Source: Hyphomicrobiales bacterium | Lineage (GTDB): Bacteria > Pseudomonadota > Alphaproteobacteria > Rhizobiales > Rhizobiaceae | Assembly (NCBI GenBank): GCA_900468625.1 | Contig: UBUL01000019.1 | Coordinates: 1 to 64,000, forward strand | Reading direction: 5' to 3' | Length of the DNA stretch: 64,000 nucleotides | Shown: positions 1 to 8,033 of the stretch, in pieces | Numbering within the stretch: the first letter of the stretch is position 1 | Layout: every line of letters begins with the position of its first letter | Made by a program: the position numbers and the translations under genes | The notes under the pieces: model-generated | The model's input: only the letters and a program-made list of their open reading frames with translations | The model's database searches: none | Told to the model about the DNA's origin: nothing

Positions 1-23
1 ATTCCCATTCGCTGATGCCGTAT

Positions 24-1031
24 TCAGTCCGGCTGCGGAGCGCAGGTCGTTTCGCCTTTGGAGAGTTCGCAAGGCAATAGGAGTGGCTTTCCAAGGTCCG
101 GGGCATCCTGTTTGCCCAGCAGAACTGCGACCGCTGCGGCTGCGATTTGCTGAATGGGCTGTTTCACCGTGGTCAGGCGCGGTGTTGTCATGCTGGCAAG
201 CGGAATACCGTCGAAGCCGACGATGGAGAGGGCGGCCGGAACCGGAATTCCCAGATCATGGGCCGCGCGCATGCAGCCGATCGCCTGCTGGTCGGAACTT
301 GCGAATACGGCGGTCGGGCGTTCGTGGCGGGCGCGGGCAAGAAGATAGTTTCCTGCAGACCGGCCGCTTTCATAATCGAAAGCCGCTTCGGCAATCAGCT
401 GTGCCGCACTCTGGCTGCCGTTGTTCGCAGATTTCATCGCATCGAGATAGCCTTGGAGACGATCGTTGGCGGGCACCGAGCTCTTCGGGCCTGAAATGAA
501 GCCGATACGATGATGGCCAAGCTTCACGAGATGCTCGACGCCGAGACGAACGCCACTGCGATGATCGGCGGCGATGCCGGAATATCCCGGCAAGAGGCGG
601 TCGACGATGACGATCGGTAGCCCCTTCGGCACTTTGAGCGTATGGAAATCGTTGCTCGGAACGAGGATGATGCCGTCCACCTTGCGGCTTGTCAGCTGAC
701 CGATCCGATCCGCCTCCTTGGCTGCACGATCAAAAGAGGTCATGACGATGATGTTATAGTCATGCTTCGCTGCGGCTTGTTCTGCAGATTGGACAAGCTC
801 CGAGAAGAAGGGATTGGTCAGGTCGGGAATGATAATGCCGATGAGGCGGCTGACCTTGCTGCGCATGCTTCTGGCAGATGGGTCGGGCATATAGCCGAGC
901 TGTTCGATGATGCTTCTGACCCGCGCCCTCAATTCATCCGTCACGGAAGGGTGATCATTCAAAACCCTTGAAACGGTTCCGGTGGAAACTCCCGCCAGTT
1001 TGGCGACATCTCGAATACCGACCTTTGGCAT
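24..1031 (-). CDS. LacI/GalR-family transcriptional repressor
   Basis: A 335-residue LacI-family regulator of normal length. Residues about 4-50 carry the helix-turn-helix (DVAKLAGVSTGTVSRVL), followed by the hinge region. Residues about 60-330 form the periplasmic-binding-protein-like effector domain (IIIPDLTNPFFSEL, GFISGP, and VGFDGIPLA near the end). The ATG at 1031 is the first start that keeps the whole DNA-binding domain; its Shine-Dalgarno is weak. It is divergent from a sugar ABC importer beginning at 1350, and two identical palindromic sites lie in the shared gap, so it most likely represses that importer and perhaps itself. The effector, presumably the imported sugar or a derivative, cannot be read from the sequence. 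Confidence 0.93.
   Translation of the reverse strand: MPKVGIRDVAKLAGVSTGTVSRVLNDHPSVTDELRARVRSIIEQLGYMPDPSARSMRSKVSRLIGIIIPDLTNPFFSELVQSAEQAAAKHDYNIIVMTSFDRAAKEADRIGQLTSRKVDGIILVPSNDFHTLKVPKGLPIVIVDRLLPGYSGIAADHRSGVRLGVEHLVKLGHHRIGFISGPKSSVPANDRLQGYLDAMKSANNGSQSAAQLIAEAAFDYESGRSAGNYLLARARHERPTAVFASSDQQAIGCMRAAHDLGIPVPAALSIVGFDGIPLASMTTPRLTTVKQPIQQIAAAAVAVLLGKQDAPDLGKPLLLPCELSKGETTCAPQPD
970..979. promoter_or_regulatory. Possible third operator core inside the lacI-type gene
   Basis: The 10-base core GAAACGGTTC of the two intergenic operators occurs again here, inside codons for the helix-turn-helix. It lies 199 bases from the first intergenic copy, close to 19 helical turns. It may be an auxiliary operator or simply codon coincidence in a conserved motif. 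Confidence 0.3.
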
Positions 1032-1166
1032 AATGGATACCGATATCCCTTCATTTCACCTTCCGAGGCGCCTGATCCGGGCTCTCAGCTAATGGTCTCT
1101 TCCGCCTTAGTCAAAGGGTTCATGTCAAGCTGAGCCTCCATTATGCAACGGTTGATGCCGATCAAA

Positions 1167-1180
1167 TGGAAACGGTTCAT
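1167..1180. promoter_or_regulatory. LacI-type operator, copy 1
   Basis: The sequence TGGAAACGGTTCAT is an imperfect palindrome around a central CG, the usual form of LacI-family sites. An identical 14-base copy lies at 1282-1295. Both are between the divergent regulator and transporter genes. Confidence 0.75.
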
Positions 1181-1281
1181 CATACCTCTCTTCCATAATT
1201 GGTAAAGGCGCAATTTTAGCGGGATTTCACCTTGAGCGGTGGTGCCTTGACAATTTCTGGCAGCGTGTTACCCAATATACG

Positions 1282-1295
1282 TGGAAACGGTTCAT
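1282..1295. promoter_or_regulatory. LacI-type operator, copy 2
   Basis: Identical to the 14-base site at 1167-1180 and 115 bases away from it, about 11 helical turns, which would suit repression by looping. It lies 55 bases before the start of the substrate-binding protein gene, so it probably overlaps or follows the promoter. Confidence 0.75.
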
Positions 1296-1349
1296 TGTCG
1301 CAGACAACTCAGTTGGAGCTGAGCCCAGGGCCGTTCGGGAGGAAAGAAA

Positions 1350-2336
1350 ATGTCCAATTCTACGAAGCGTGAATCCGTCTTGATCAATGCGCAGCGGCGT
1401 GCGGCGTTGAAACTCGGGCTTGCCGGCACTCTGGTGCTTGCGCTGTCCTGCGGCGTGTCGCCCGCCTTTGCGGCCGGCAAGCCCAAGGTCGGGCTGATCA
1501 TGAAATCTCTGTCCAATGAGTTCTTCAAGCAGATGAAGGCCGGCGCAGACAAATACGCGGCCGAAAACAAGGACAAGTTCGACTTCAAGGCCGTCGGCAT
1601 GAAGGACGAGCGCGACTTCGCGGCCCAGGTCGATGCCGTCGAGAACTTCGTGACGCAGAAATACGACATCATCGTCGTCGCTCCGGCCGATTCCAAGGCC
1701 ATGGCTACGCCGCTTGCCAAGGCGGTGAAGGCCGGCGTGAAGGTCATCAACATCGACGTGCCGCTCGATGCCGACGCCAAGAAGGCGGCCGGTATCGATC
1801 TCGCCTTCTTCGGCCCCGACAACACCGCCGGCGCCAAGCTTGCCGGTGACGCGCTTGCCAAGGATCTGGGGCCTGGCGCAAAGGTCGTGATCCTGGAAGG
1901 CAATCCCGAGGCCGACAACGCCAAGGAGCGCAAGGAAGGCTTCATGGATTCCATCAAGGCCGGTAAGCTTCAGCTGCTCGACAGCAAGACCGCGCATTGG
2001 GAAACTGAAGAAGCCAATACCGTCATGACGAATTTCCTGACGAAATATAAGGATATTCAAGGTGTCATGGCCGCCAACGATTCCATGGCTCTCGGTGTCG
2101 TCAAGGCGCTCGATGCGTCAGGTCAGGCAGGCAAGATCAAGGTCGTCGGCTTCGATAACATTCCGTCCGTCAAGCCATTGATCAAGGGCGGCAAGATGCT
2201 TGCCACCGTCGAACAGTATGGCGCGGAAATGGCCGCCATGGGCATCAAGTACGGTCTTCGCGAATATGCCGGCGAAAAATTCACCGGCTGGGTCAAGACG
2301 GATGTCACGCTCGTCACCGCCAAGGATCTGAAATAA
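1350..2336 (+). CDS. Sugar ABC transporter periplasmic substrate-binding protein (ribose type)
   Basis: A 328-residue type I periplasmic sugar-binding protein of the RbsB class. The start ATG follows a strong GGGAGG Shine-Dalgarno. Residues 1-42 are a long export signal with an RR pair before the hydrophobic stretch and an AFA-type cleavage site; the RR could mean Tat export, but Sec is equally possible. The mature domain starts KPKVGLIMKSLSNEFFKQM and contains the usual VVAPADS and VVGFDNIPSVKP motifs of ribose-type binding proteins. It is the first gene of the importer operon (ATPase at 2501, permease at 4011) under the divergent LacI-type repressor. The ligand is probably a pentose, hexose or polyol; the sequence does not settle which. 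Confidence 0.93.
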   Translation: MSNSTKRESVLINAQRRAALKLGLAGTLVLALSCGVSPAFAAGKPKVGLIMKSLSNEFFKQMKAGADKYAAENKDKFDFKAVGMKDERDFAAQVDAVENFVTQKYDIIVVAPADSKAMATPLAKAVKAGVKVINIDVPLDADAKKAAGIDLAFFGPDNTAGAKLAGDALAKDLGPGAKVVILEGNPEADNAKERKEGFMDSIKAGKLQLLDSKTAHWETEEANTVMTNFLTKYKDIQGVMAANDSMALGVVKALDASGQAGKIKVVGFDNIPSVKPLIKGGKMLATVEQYGAEMAAMGIKYGLREYAGEKFTGWVKTDVTLVTAKDLK

Positions 2337-2361
2337 CCGATATCATCGGTCTTGCGGGTAG

Positions 2362-2389
2362 GGATGCGCCGGCAAATGCCGGCGCATCC
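2362..2389 (+). terminator. Intercistronic GC-rich hairpin after the binding-protein gene
   Basis: GGATGCGCCGGC pairs perfectly with GCCGGCGCATCC across an AAAT loop. No T-run follows. It sits 25 bases after the binding-protein stop codon and before the ATPase gene, where such hairpins typically stabilise the upstream message or reduce read-through, giving more binding protein than membrane components. Confidence 0.7.
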
Positions 2390-2500
2390 GCTTCGCGATC
2401 GATCTTCTTACCGGCCGCTCGGGATGGGACTTTGAGCCCTGCCGGAAGGCGGCGTGAGGAAAGTCGCCATCTCCAACCCCGAAACAGAAATGCGCATGAG

Positions 2501-4027
2501 GTGGACGTGCCAGAAACAATAGATGATGCCATCCTGAAGCTGGAAGGAATAGGCAAGCGCTTCCCGGGCGTCGTGGCGCTGAAGGACGTCTCCATGGAGA
2601 TCGGCCGCGGCAAGGGTCACATTCTTCTCGGCGAAAACGGTGCCGGCAAATCGACCCTGATCAATCTGCTGGGCGGCGTCTTCAAGCCGGACGATGGCCG
2701 CATTCTGTTTGACGGCGAAGCCTATCGTCCGTCCTCTCCGCTGGAGGCATTCAAAGCGGGCATCCGTGTCATCCATCAGGAACTGCACCCGCTTTCCAAT
2801 CTTTCCGTCGCCGAAAATCTGCTCTTCGAGCATCTGCCGCGTCGATACGGCCTGGTAAACTACAAGCAAATGAACGCCAGGGCGGCGGAATTGCTGGCCG
2901 AAGTCGGCCTCAATGTGGCGCCGACGACGCTTGCCAGCAGCTTGAGCGTCGCCCAGCTTCAGCTTCTCGAGATTGCCAAGGCGCTCTCCAACGAAAGCAA
3001 GCTCCTGGTCCTCGACGAGCCGACGGCAACCTTGACCTCCAAGGAAGTCGATCGTCTCTTTGGGATTCTGAAGCGGCTGAAGGCACGGGGCGTCACCACG
3101 CTTTACATATCGCATCGGCTCGAAGAGATCTTCGAGGTGGGCGATGACGTGACCATCCTGCGCGATGGACAGCATGTGATCACACGGCCGCTCGAAGGGC
3201 TCGGAATTCCGAAAATCGTCGAACTGATGGTCGGGCGCGAACTCGCGCAGCACGATGCCTTCCGCGGCGACAGCACCATCTCCGGCGAGGCGCTTGGCGT
3301 CTCCGGCCTCAAAGTAACGAGCCATAGCCCGGAACTGTCATTTTCCGTCGCCAAGGGGGAAGTCGTCGGCATCGCAGGGCTTGTGGGCAGTGGCCGCACC
3401 GAGGCGGTTCGGGCCATATTCGGCGCCGACGCCAAGGCTGAAGGCGAAATCCGCATAGATGGCAAACCGGTCGAGATTGCCTCGCCCAAGGACGCGGTGA
3501 CTGCCGGACTGTGCCTGGCGACCGAGGACCGCAAGATACAAGGCCTCATGCTCGACATGAGCTGTGCGCAAAACGCCACCATCACCGATCTCGCCAAGGT
3601 TTCCCGCAAAGGGTTGATCTTACGCAAGATGGAGGACGATTCCTCACGGCAGTTGGTGCGCGAACTCAGGATCAAGACACCATCCATCCATCAGGCCGTC
3701 AGGACATTTTCGGGCGGCAACCAGCAGAAAGTCGTCATCGCCAAATGGCTGTTTCGCGGCCCCAAGGTGCTGATCTTCGACGAGCCGACCCGCGGCATCG
3801 ATGTGGGCGCCAAGGCGGAAATCTACGAGCTTCTGTGGAAGTTTGCCGCAGAGGGCAAGGGCGTTCTGGTCGTGTCTTCGGACCTGCCGGAGCTCATGAG
3901 CATTTGCCATCGCATTATCGTCTTCTCGGACGGCAAGATAGCCGGGGAAATAGCCCGGGAGCAATTTGACGAGAGCAGGATTCTCTCACTCGCTTACAAG
4001 GAGTACAGTCGTGTCCGGCAACATTGA
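2501..4027 (+). CDS. Sugar ABC transporter ATP-binding protein (RbsA/MglA type, two ATPase domains)
   Basis: A cytoplasmic ATPase of about 508 residues with two tandem nucleotide-binding domains, as in ribose and galactose importers. The first has a Walker A (GENGAGKST) and Walker B ending LVLDEPTA; the second has the degenerate Walker A of this class (GLVGSGRTE), a signature FSGGNQQK and a Walker B ending LIFDEPTRGIDVGAKAEIY. The reading frame stays open upstream to a TTG at 2432, but GTG at 2501 (or 2507) gives the normal length and begins just before the conserved start ILKLEGIGKRFPGV. It overlaps the permease start by 17 bases. It powers sugar uptake with the binding protein and permease on either side. 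Confidence 0.92.
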   Translation: MDVPETIDDAILKLEGIGKRFPGVVALKDVSMEIGRGKGHILLGENGAGKSTLINLLGGVFKPDDGRILFDGEAYRPSSPLEAFKAGIRVIHQELHPLSNLSVAENLLFEHLPRRYGLVNYKQMNARAAELLAEVGLNVAPTTLASSLSVAQLQLLEIAKALSNESKLLVLDEPTATLTSKEVDRLFGILKRLKARGVTTLYISHRLEEIFEVGDDVTILRDGQHVITRPLEGLGIPKIVELMVGRELAQHDAFRGDSTISGEALGVSGLKVTSHSPELSFSVAKGEVVGIAGLVGSGRTEAVRAIFGADAKAEGEIRIDGKPVEIASPKDAVTAGLCLATEDRKIQGLMLDMSCAQNATITDLAKVSRKGLILRKMEDDSSRQLVRELRIKTPSIHQAVRTFSGGNQQKVVIAKWLFRGPKVLIFDEPTRGIDVGAKAEIYELLWKFAAEGKGVLVVSSDLPELMSICHRIIVFSDGKIAGEIAREQFDESRILSLAYKEYSRVRQH

Positions 4028-5033
4028 AAAGATGACAGAGGCGAAAGCGCCCAGCGTCTGGGACAAGCTCATCCGGATCTCGATGAAGGAGGCCGGCGTC
4101 ACCATCGCCCTCGTTCTGATTTTGATCTTCTTCTCGCTGACGGCCCCTTATTTTGCGACGCCGGAGAACTTCCTGAAGATCTTCGTGCAGATCGCCATAA
4201 ATACGGTGCTTGCTGCCGGCATGACCTTCGTCATCCTCACGGGCGGCATCGATCTTTCCGTCGGCTCGCTGCTGGCGCTTTGCACGGTCATCGGCGCAAC
4301 TATCATGATCGATCCACGGCTTTCCCCCTGGCAGGCGATCGTTCTGGCGTCGATCGCCTCGATGGGTGCTGGCGCGGTCCTGGGTGCCATCAACGGATGG
4401 ATTTGCGAGAAGTGGAAACTTCCATCCTTCATCGTCACGCTCGGCATGCTCAACGTCGCAAGCGGCCTGGCGCGCGTCGTCAGCGACAATTCCACCATCA
4501 CCGGTCTGCCGCAGCCCTTCGTCGATTTCGGCAATCTGATCTTCTGGGGTGTCCTTCCGTCGATCTTCCTGATCGCCATCGTCGTCGTGCTCATCGGCTG
4601 GTTCGTGCTGCGCTATACGGTATTCGGGCGCTTCGTCTTTGCAATCGGGACGAACGAGGAGGCGGTTCGCCTATCGGGCCATGAGCCGAAGAAATACAAG
4701 ATCGCGGTCTTCACCATTTCCGGGCTGACCGCCGGCATTGCGGCCATGGTCTACCTGCTCCGTCTCAATGTCGGCAGCCCGGTTGCCGGTATCGGCTATG
4801 AACTGAATGCCATAGCAGCCGTCATCATCGGCGGAACCAGTCTTTCCGGCGGCAAGGGATCGATCGTCGGAACGCTGGTCGGTGCCTGTATTCTGCAGGT
4901 GCTGTCCACGGGACTGCAGCTGCTGGGCGCCGACGACAATATTAAACCGATCGTGATCGGCGCCGTCATCGTGCTGGCCGTCATTCTCGACAGCTATCGC
5001 GGCCGGCTGATGCGGATATTGGAGAGCCGCTGA
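4011..5033 (+). CDS. Sugar ABC transporter permease (RbsC type)
   Basis: A 340-residue inner-membrane permease with about 8-10 hydrophobic segments. It shows the family motifs MTFVILTGGIDLSVGSLLAL near residue 75 and AVIIGGTSLSGGKGS near residue 275. The start is taken as GTG at 4011, preceded by AAGGAG, inside the 3' end of the ATPase gene; an in-frame ATG at 3966 would add a hydrophilic extension with no family support. It forms the sugar channel with the ATPase. A perfect hairpin overlaps its stop codon, marking the operon end. Confidence 0.92.
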   Translation: MSGNIEKMTEAKAPSVWDKLIRISMKEAGVTIALVLILIFFSLTAPYFATPENFLKIFVQIAINTVLAAGMTFVILTGGIDLSVGSLLALCTVIGATIMIDPRLSPWQAIVLASIASMGAGAVLGAINGWICEKWKLPSFIVTLGMLNVASGLARVVSDNSTITGLPQPFVDFGNLIFWGVLPSIFLIAIVVVLIGWFVLRYTVFGRFVFAIGTNEEAVRLSGHEPKKYKIAVFTISGLTAGIAAMVYLLRLNVGSPVAGIGYELNAIAAVIIGGTSLSGGKGSIVGTLVGACILQVLSTGLQLLGADDNIKPIVIGAVIVLAVILDSYRGRLMRILESR

Positions 5034-5049
5034 CGAGGCGGCTCTCCAA
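5019..5049 (+). terminator. Hairpin overlapping the stop codon at the end of the sugar importer operon
   Basis: TTGGAGAGCCGC at 5019-5030 pairs perfectly with GCGGCTCTCCAA at 5038-5049, and the 7-base loop contains the TGA stop codon. No U-run follows, so this may be a Rho-assisted end or an RNA 3' stabiliser rather than a textbook intrinsic terminator. Confidence 0.6.
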
Positions 5050-5776
5050 AGCAAGGCAGGTCGAAGGCCTAAAAGCATGTCGCGCAAAAGTGCAAAGCGG
5101 TATTGCGACGACGACATGCGCAAAATCAGAGACCTAAAGCGCGGAGAGCGAATCTGAAAGATCGCGACGCGCTTTAAGTGGAAGAACGACACCGGCTTGA
5201 AATGCAGCGTCCTGGCGATCGGCGCAAAGAATTGTCATCAGCATCGGCGCGGCGCCTATGTTCGCGGCGCCGAGCCGAACTTGGAAACTTCGTGCCGAGT
5301 TCGTTGCGGCCGCATGCGGCTGCGGCGGACGGGGCGAAACCGGTATTGCCGCCTCGCTATCAACGGCACCGAGCAGCATGCAATCCGCGATCACGCTCTT
5401 TTCTATCGTGCTCATTTGCGGGCGCCGGGCGTTCCGGGTTTGAGCCACGCATGATCCTTACGGCTACTCTGCATGCTGATGCTCCCGGGGCATCCGGATC
5501 GGCGTCTGCGGGCTGGTTTGAGCCGAAGCGGCCGCCTCTGGCACATACGATCTATGTCGTCAGCTTCGTTTTCGGAGGCTGTCCGGTCTTCCAAGATCTC
5601 ATCAAATGCGCCGTCCTCAAACGGCTCGGTTCCAATTCATGTCCTGCGGCATGAGCGTCACAGGCGCTGATCATGCTGTGATTTTTCGACGAACCTGCTC
5701 GCGGCATTTGATCAGGCGCAATGCATTGGGTCAAAGAGCGTCATAAAGAAGGAGTTGTCCATGAGGAAAAGAAGCG
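5050..5776. other. Intergenic stretch without a supportable gene
   Basis: It begins with a RIME-like repeat (5071-5177). The rest has only short overlapping open frames with no recognisable domain and no convincing ribosome-binding sites. The longest on the minus strand (5137-5415 if begun at an internal ATG) ends inside the repeat and is not called. Confidence 0.6.
5071..5177. repeat. RIME-like rhizobial intergenic palindromic element
   Basis: Two adjacent hairpin modules: GCATGTCG...CGACATGC around 5075-5119, then AAAGCGC...GCGCTTTAA around 5136-5176 with GAATCTGAAAGATCGCGACG between. The arrangement and wording match my recollection of the mosaic palindromic elements scattered between genes in Rhizobium and Sinorhizobium. 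Confidence 0.65.
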
Positions 5777-6139
5777 ATGCGCAACTGTTCCAAGAATTTT
5801 GCCGCAGCGATAGGTTTGGTTCTGGTCTCGCAGAGTGCTGCGTGGGCGCAGATACCGTCAGATGTCGGGCGCTACGCTTGGGGGCCGCACATGATGTGGT
5901 GGGGTGGAGGTTGGTATGCCATGATATTCGGTCCTCTGTTCATGATCCTATTCTTTGCGATACTGATGGCAGCCATAGCGTTCCTCGTTCGCTGGCTGGG
6001 CGGGCCATGGCCGGGAACGGCGCCACCGCATCACGCGCCGCCCGCCCGCTCGGCACTCGATATTCTCAAGGAGCGTTTTGCTCGCGGTGAAATCGACAAG
6101 GACGAATTTGAAGAGCGACGGCGGGTTCTCGGAGAATAG
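5777..6139 (+). CDS. Membrane protein with C-terminal SHOCT domain
   Basis: A 120-residue protein. Residues 1-25 look like a signal peptide or membrane anchor ending in AWA. Residues about 45-75 form a strongly hydrophobic membrane segment after a tryptophan-rich stretch (HMMWWGGGWY). Residues about 90-118 are a SHOCT module (ALDILKERFARGEIDKDEFE), a short C-terminal helix pair found in many small membrane proteins. The start ATG follows AGGAAAAG; an alternative out-of-frame ATG at 5761 has a similar leader but leads to a frame with no family match. The role is unknown; SHOCT is thought to mediate oligomerisation. It lies upstream of and convergent with the ArsR-type gene at 6276. Confidence 0.8.
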   Translation: MRNCSKNFAAAIGLVLVSQSAAWAQIPSDVGRYAWGPHMMWWGGGWYAMIFGPLFMILFFAILMAAIAFLVRWLGGPWPGTAPPHHAPPARSALDILKERFARGEIDKDEFEERRRVLGE

Positions 6140-6275
6140 CCGGCTTTGCACCGTCCGGAACCAAAGCTATCCTTGGCGATGGCATGAACGGAACTTCGGT
6201 CGAGCCGCAACGTGGCGTTCGACCGCCGGATGTTGTGCCGGAGCGAACGCGAAGTCCTCGCTTTCTGCTCCCCGC

Positions 6276-6575
6276 TCAATTGCGGCAGAATTTCTCGTAT
6301 AAAATCGACATGATCTGCAGCACCGCAGCATCGGCGATGAAGTAATGGAGTGTGCGGTGCTCCCGTCGAAAATTCACGATGCCCTCCTTCTTCAGCTTGT
6401 TGAGATGCTGAGACATGGATGTCTGGGCGATGCCGGTTGCCTGTATTAGCTCCGACACGTTGCGCTCGCCGTCGGCAAGCTCGCACAAGATGAGCAATCG
6501 ATGTGTATTCGCAAGGCCGCTGAGAAATTCGGCAGCCTTGTCGGCCTTTCCGGCAATTGCTTCGGCAATGTTCAT
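6276..6575 (-). CDS. ArsR-family regulator with BigR/SqrR-type cysteine pair
   Basis: A 99-residue winged-helix repressor. The helix-turn-helix is around residues 40-62 (ELIQATGIAQTSMSQHLNKL). Starting at the ATG at 6575, which follows AAAGAGG, cysteines fall at residues 31 (LLILC) and 97 (YEKFC), 66 apart. The persulfide sensors BigR and SqrR have their redox cysteines the same distance apart, so I infer sensing of sulfide, polysulfide or oxidants rather than metals. An upstream in-frame ATG at 6596 lacks a ribosome-binding site. It is divergent from the DUF2892-RND operon at 6858, the likely target. The typical sulfur dioxygenase/rhodanese partner of BigR is absent from this window. Confidence 0.85.
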   Translation of the reverse strand: MNIAEAIAGKADKAAEFLSGLANTHRLLILCELADGERNVSELIQATGIAQTSMSQHLNKLKKEGIVNFRREHRTLHYFIADAAVLQIMSILYEKFCRN

Positions 6576-6591
6576 CGGAGCCTCTTTACAT

Positions 6592-6630
6592 TTCACAATT
6601 TTATCATATCATATTTTCATGAATTTAAGT
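6592..6630. promoter_or_regulatory. AT-rich divergent promoter/operator region
   Basis: A sharply AT-rich tract inside GC-rich DNA, containing the palindrome TTCATGAA (6616-6623) and the repeats ATCATATCATAT. It lies just upstream of the ArsR-type gene and faces the RND operon, so it is the natural place for the repressor's operator. No exact BigR consensus was matched. Confidence 0.35.
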
Positions 6631-6857
6631 TTCAGTCAAATGATGTGCCACTGTGCGGGATCGAGTGCAGGAAGTACTCCAAAAGCTGCGATATCCAGCC
6701 GTCTTGATCGGCGTCAAGGCGGTAAAGCGAAATATGCCGAAATATGCCGGAGCATGAGATCGGGTGCTGAACCGGGACGGCGCAAGCTGTGGCGATGGCC
6801 CGGTTTATCCGCTGCTCCGGAGTGCGCTGAATAGCATAGACAAGGAAAGGAAAAGAA

Positions 6858-7058
6858 ATGACCCTGGATCGTTCGGTTCTCGCATTCGCAGGTTTTATGG
6901 TGCTCCTGTCGGTGGCTTTGACCTTGTGGGTGTCGGCCTACTTCGTTTGGTTGACGATATTTGTCGGCGCCAACCTTCTGCAATCGGCCTTTACCGGTTT
7001 CTGCCCCGCAGCAATGGTACTTCGCAAGCTTGGTATCCGCTCAGGCACTGCATTCTGA
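6858..7058 (+). CDS. YgaP-like DUF2892 inner-membrane protein
   Basis: A 66-residue protein consisting of two hydrophobic helices separated by a short turn. The C-terminal motif LLQSAFTGFCPAAMVLRKLG is the signature of the DUF2892 family, which is the membrane part of the YgaP rhodanese. Here no rhodanese domain is attached. The start ATG follows an A/G-rich leader (AAGGAAAGGAAAAGAA). It begins the operon that continues with the RND adaptor at 7068 (9 bases later) and pump. DUF2892 proteins often accompany sulfur-handling genes, which fits the two-cysteine ArsR regulator divergent from it; the biochemical role is not established. Confidence 0.85.
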   Translation: MTLDRSVLAFAGFMVLLSVALTLWVSAYFVWLTIFVGANLLQSAFTGFCPAAMVLRKLGIRSGTAF

Positions 7059-7067
7059 GGCCTCACT

Positions 7068-8033
7068 ATGCGACTTCTATTGCTCACGGTAGTCCTGCCG
7101 TTGTTTGCGGGCGAGGCAAATGCCGCGACCATGAAATTGGAACCCGTCACCATCACCGAATGGAAAGCGGTCTATGGTACGATCGAGGCACGCAATACGG
7201 TGCCGGCCCGTGCCCGCATAGGCGGAACCATTGCCGACCTCAGTGCTACGGAGGGGGATGTCGTCAAAGCCGGACAGAAGATCGCAACGGTCGAAGACGA
7301 AAAGCTTGCATTCCAGATCGCAGCGCTCGATGCGCAAATTGGTGCGTTGCGATCGCAGCTGACGGCAGCTCAGGCCGACCTGACGCGCGGCGAATCCCTG
7401 GTGAGCCGGGGTGTCGTCACCCAGCAGAAGCTTGACGAGCTTCGATCCCAGGCCGGCGTTTTGCAGAATGAGATGACCGCAATGGAGGCGCAGCGTTCCG
7501 TCGTTGTCCGGCAGCAATCGGAGGGCGAGGTGGACGCACCTTCGGACGGAAAGATTTTAACCGTACCCGTTACCCGCGGTACCGTGATCATGGCTGGTGA
7601 GACCGTGGCGACAATAGGCGGTGGCGGCCTGTTTCTGCGTCTCGCCGTTCCCGAACGACACGCCGGCGCACTCAGGCAGGGCGCCGAAATCAGGGTCTCC
7701 CTGGACGGGCGGCAGATCGTTGGGAAACTGGCAAAAATTTATCCGCAAATCGAAAATGGGAGAGTTACCGCCGATGTCGAGGCGGGTGCCCTCGATACGA
7801 CCTTCGTCAAGGCGCGCGTTCTCGTTCAGCTCCCGGTGGGCGAGCGGCAGGTGCTTCTCGTGCCGGCCAGCGCCATCGCCACCCACGACGGTGTCGATTT
7901 CGTCTCCGTGAGCGGAGGCGCCGGGACGGTGCAACGTGTTGTCATCGCCGGCGAAATCATAAGCCGCCCGGAGGGCGACGTTAGGGAAGTGCTGACCGGA
8001 CTTGCCGCTGGCGACGAGATCGTTCTGCCATGA
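7068..8033 (+). CDS. RND efflux periplasmic adaptor (membrane fusion protein)
   Basis: A 321-residue adaptor of the HlyD/AcrA type. Residues 1-20 are a signal peptide (cut after ANA or nearby). Residues about 45-75 and 160-185 form the split biotinyl-lipoyl half-domains (ARIGGTIADLS, EGDVVKAGQKIATVE, SDGKILTVPVTRGTVI). Residues about 85-155 are the coiled-coil hairpin (ALDAQIGALRSQL and following), and the rest is the beta-barrel and membrane-proximal domain. It is short for an RND adaptor. Its stop overlaps the pump start by four bases (ATGA), so the two are translated together. No outer-membrane channel gene is present, so it probably uses a shared TolC-like channel. Confidence 0.92.
   Translation: MRLLLLTVVLPLFAGEANAATMKLEPVTITEWKAVYGTIEARNTVPARARIGGTIADLSATEGDVVKAGQKIATVEDEKLAFQIAALDAQIGALRSQLTAAQADLTRGESLVSRGVVTQQKLDELRSQAGVLQNEMTAMEAQRSVVVRQQSEGEVDAPSDGKILTVPVTRGTVIMAGETVATIGGGGLFLRLAVPERHAGALRQGAEIRVSLDGRQIVGKLAKIYPQIENGRVTADVEAGALDTTFVKARVLVQLPVGERQVLLVPASAIATHDGVDFVSVSGGAGTVQRVVIAGEIISRPEGDVREVLTGLAAGDEIVLP

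Noticed and set aside
5137..5448. Minus-strand open frame in the 5050-5776 gap
   Set aside because: No recognisable motif, weak start, and the C-terminus is encoded by a RIME-like repeat.
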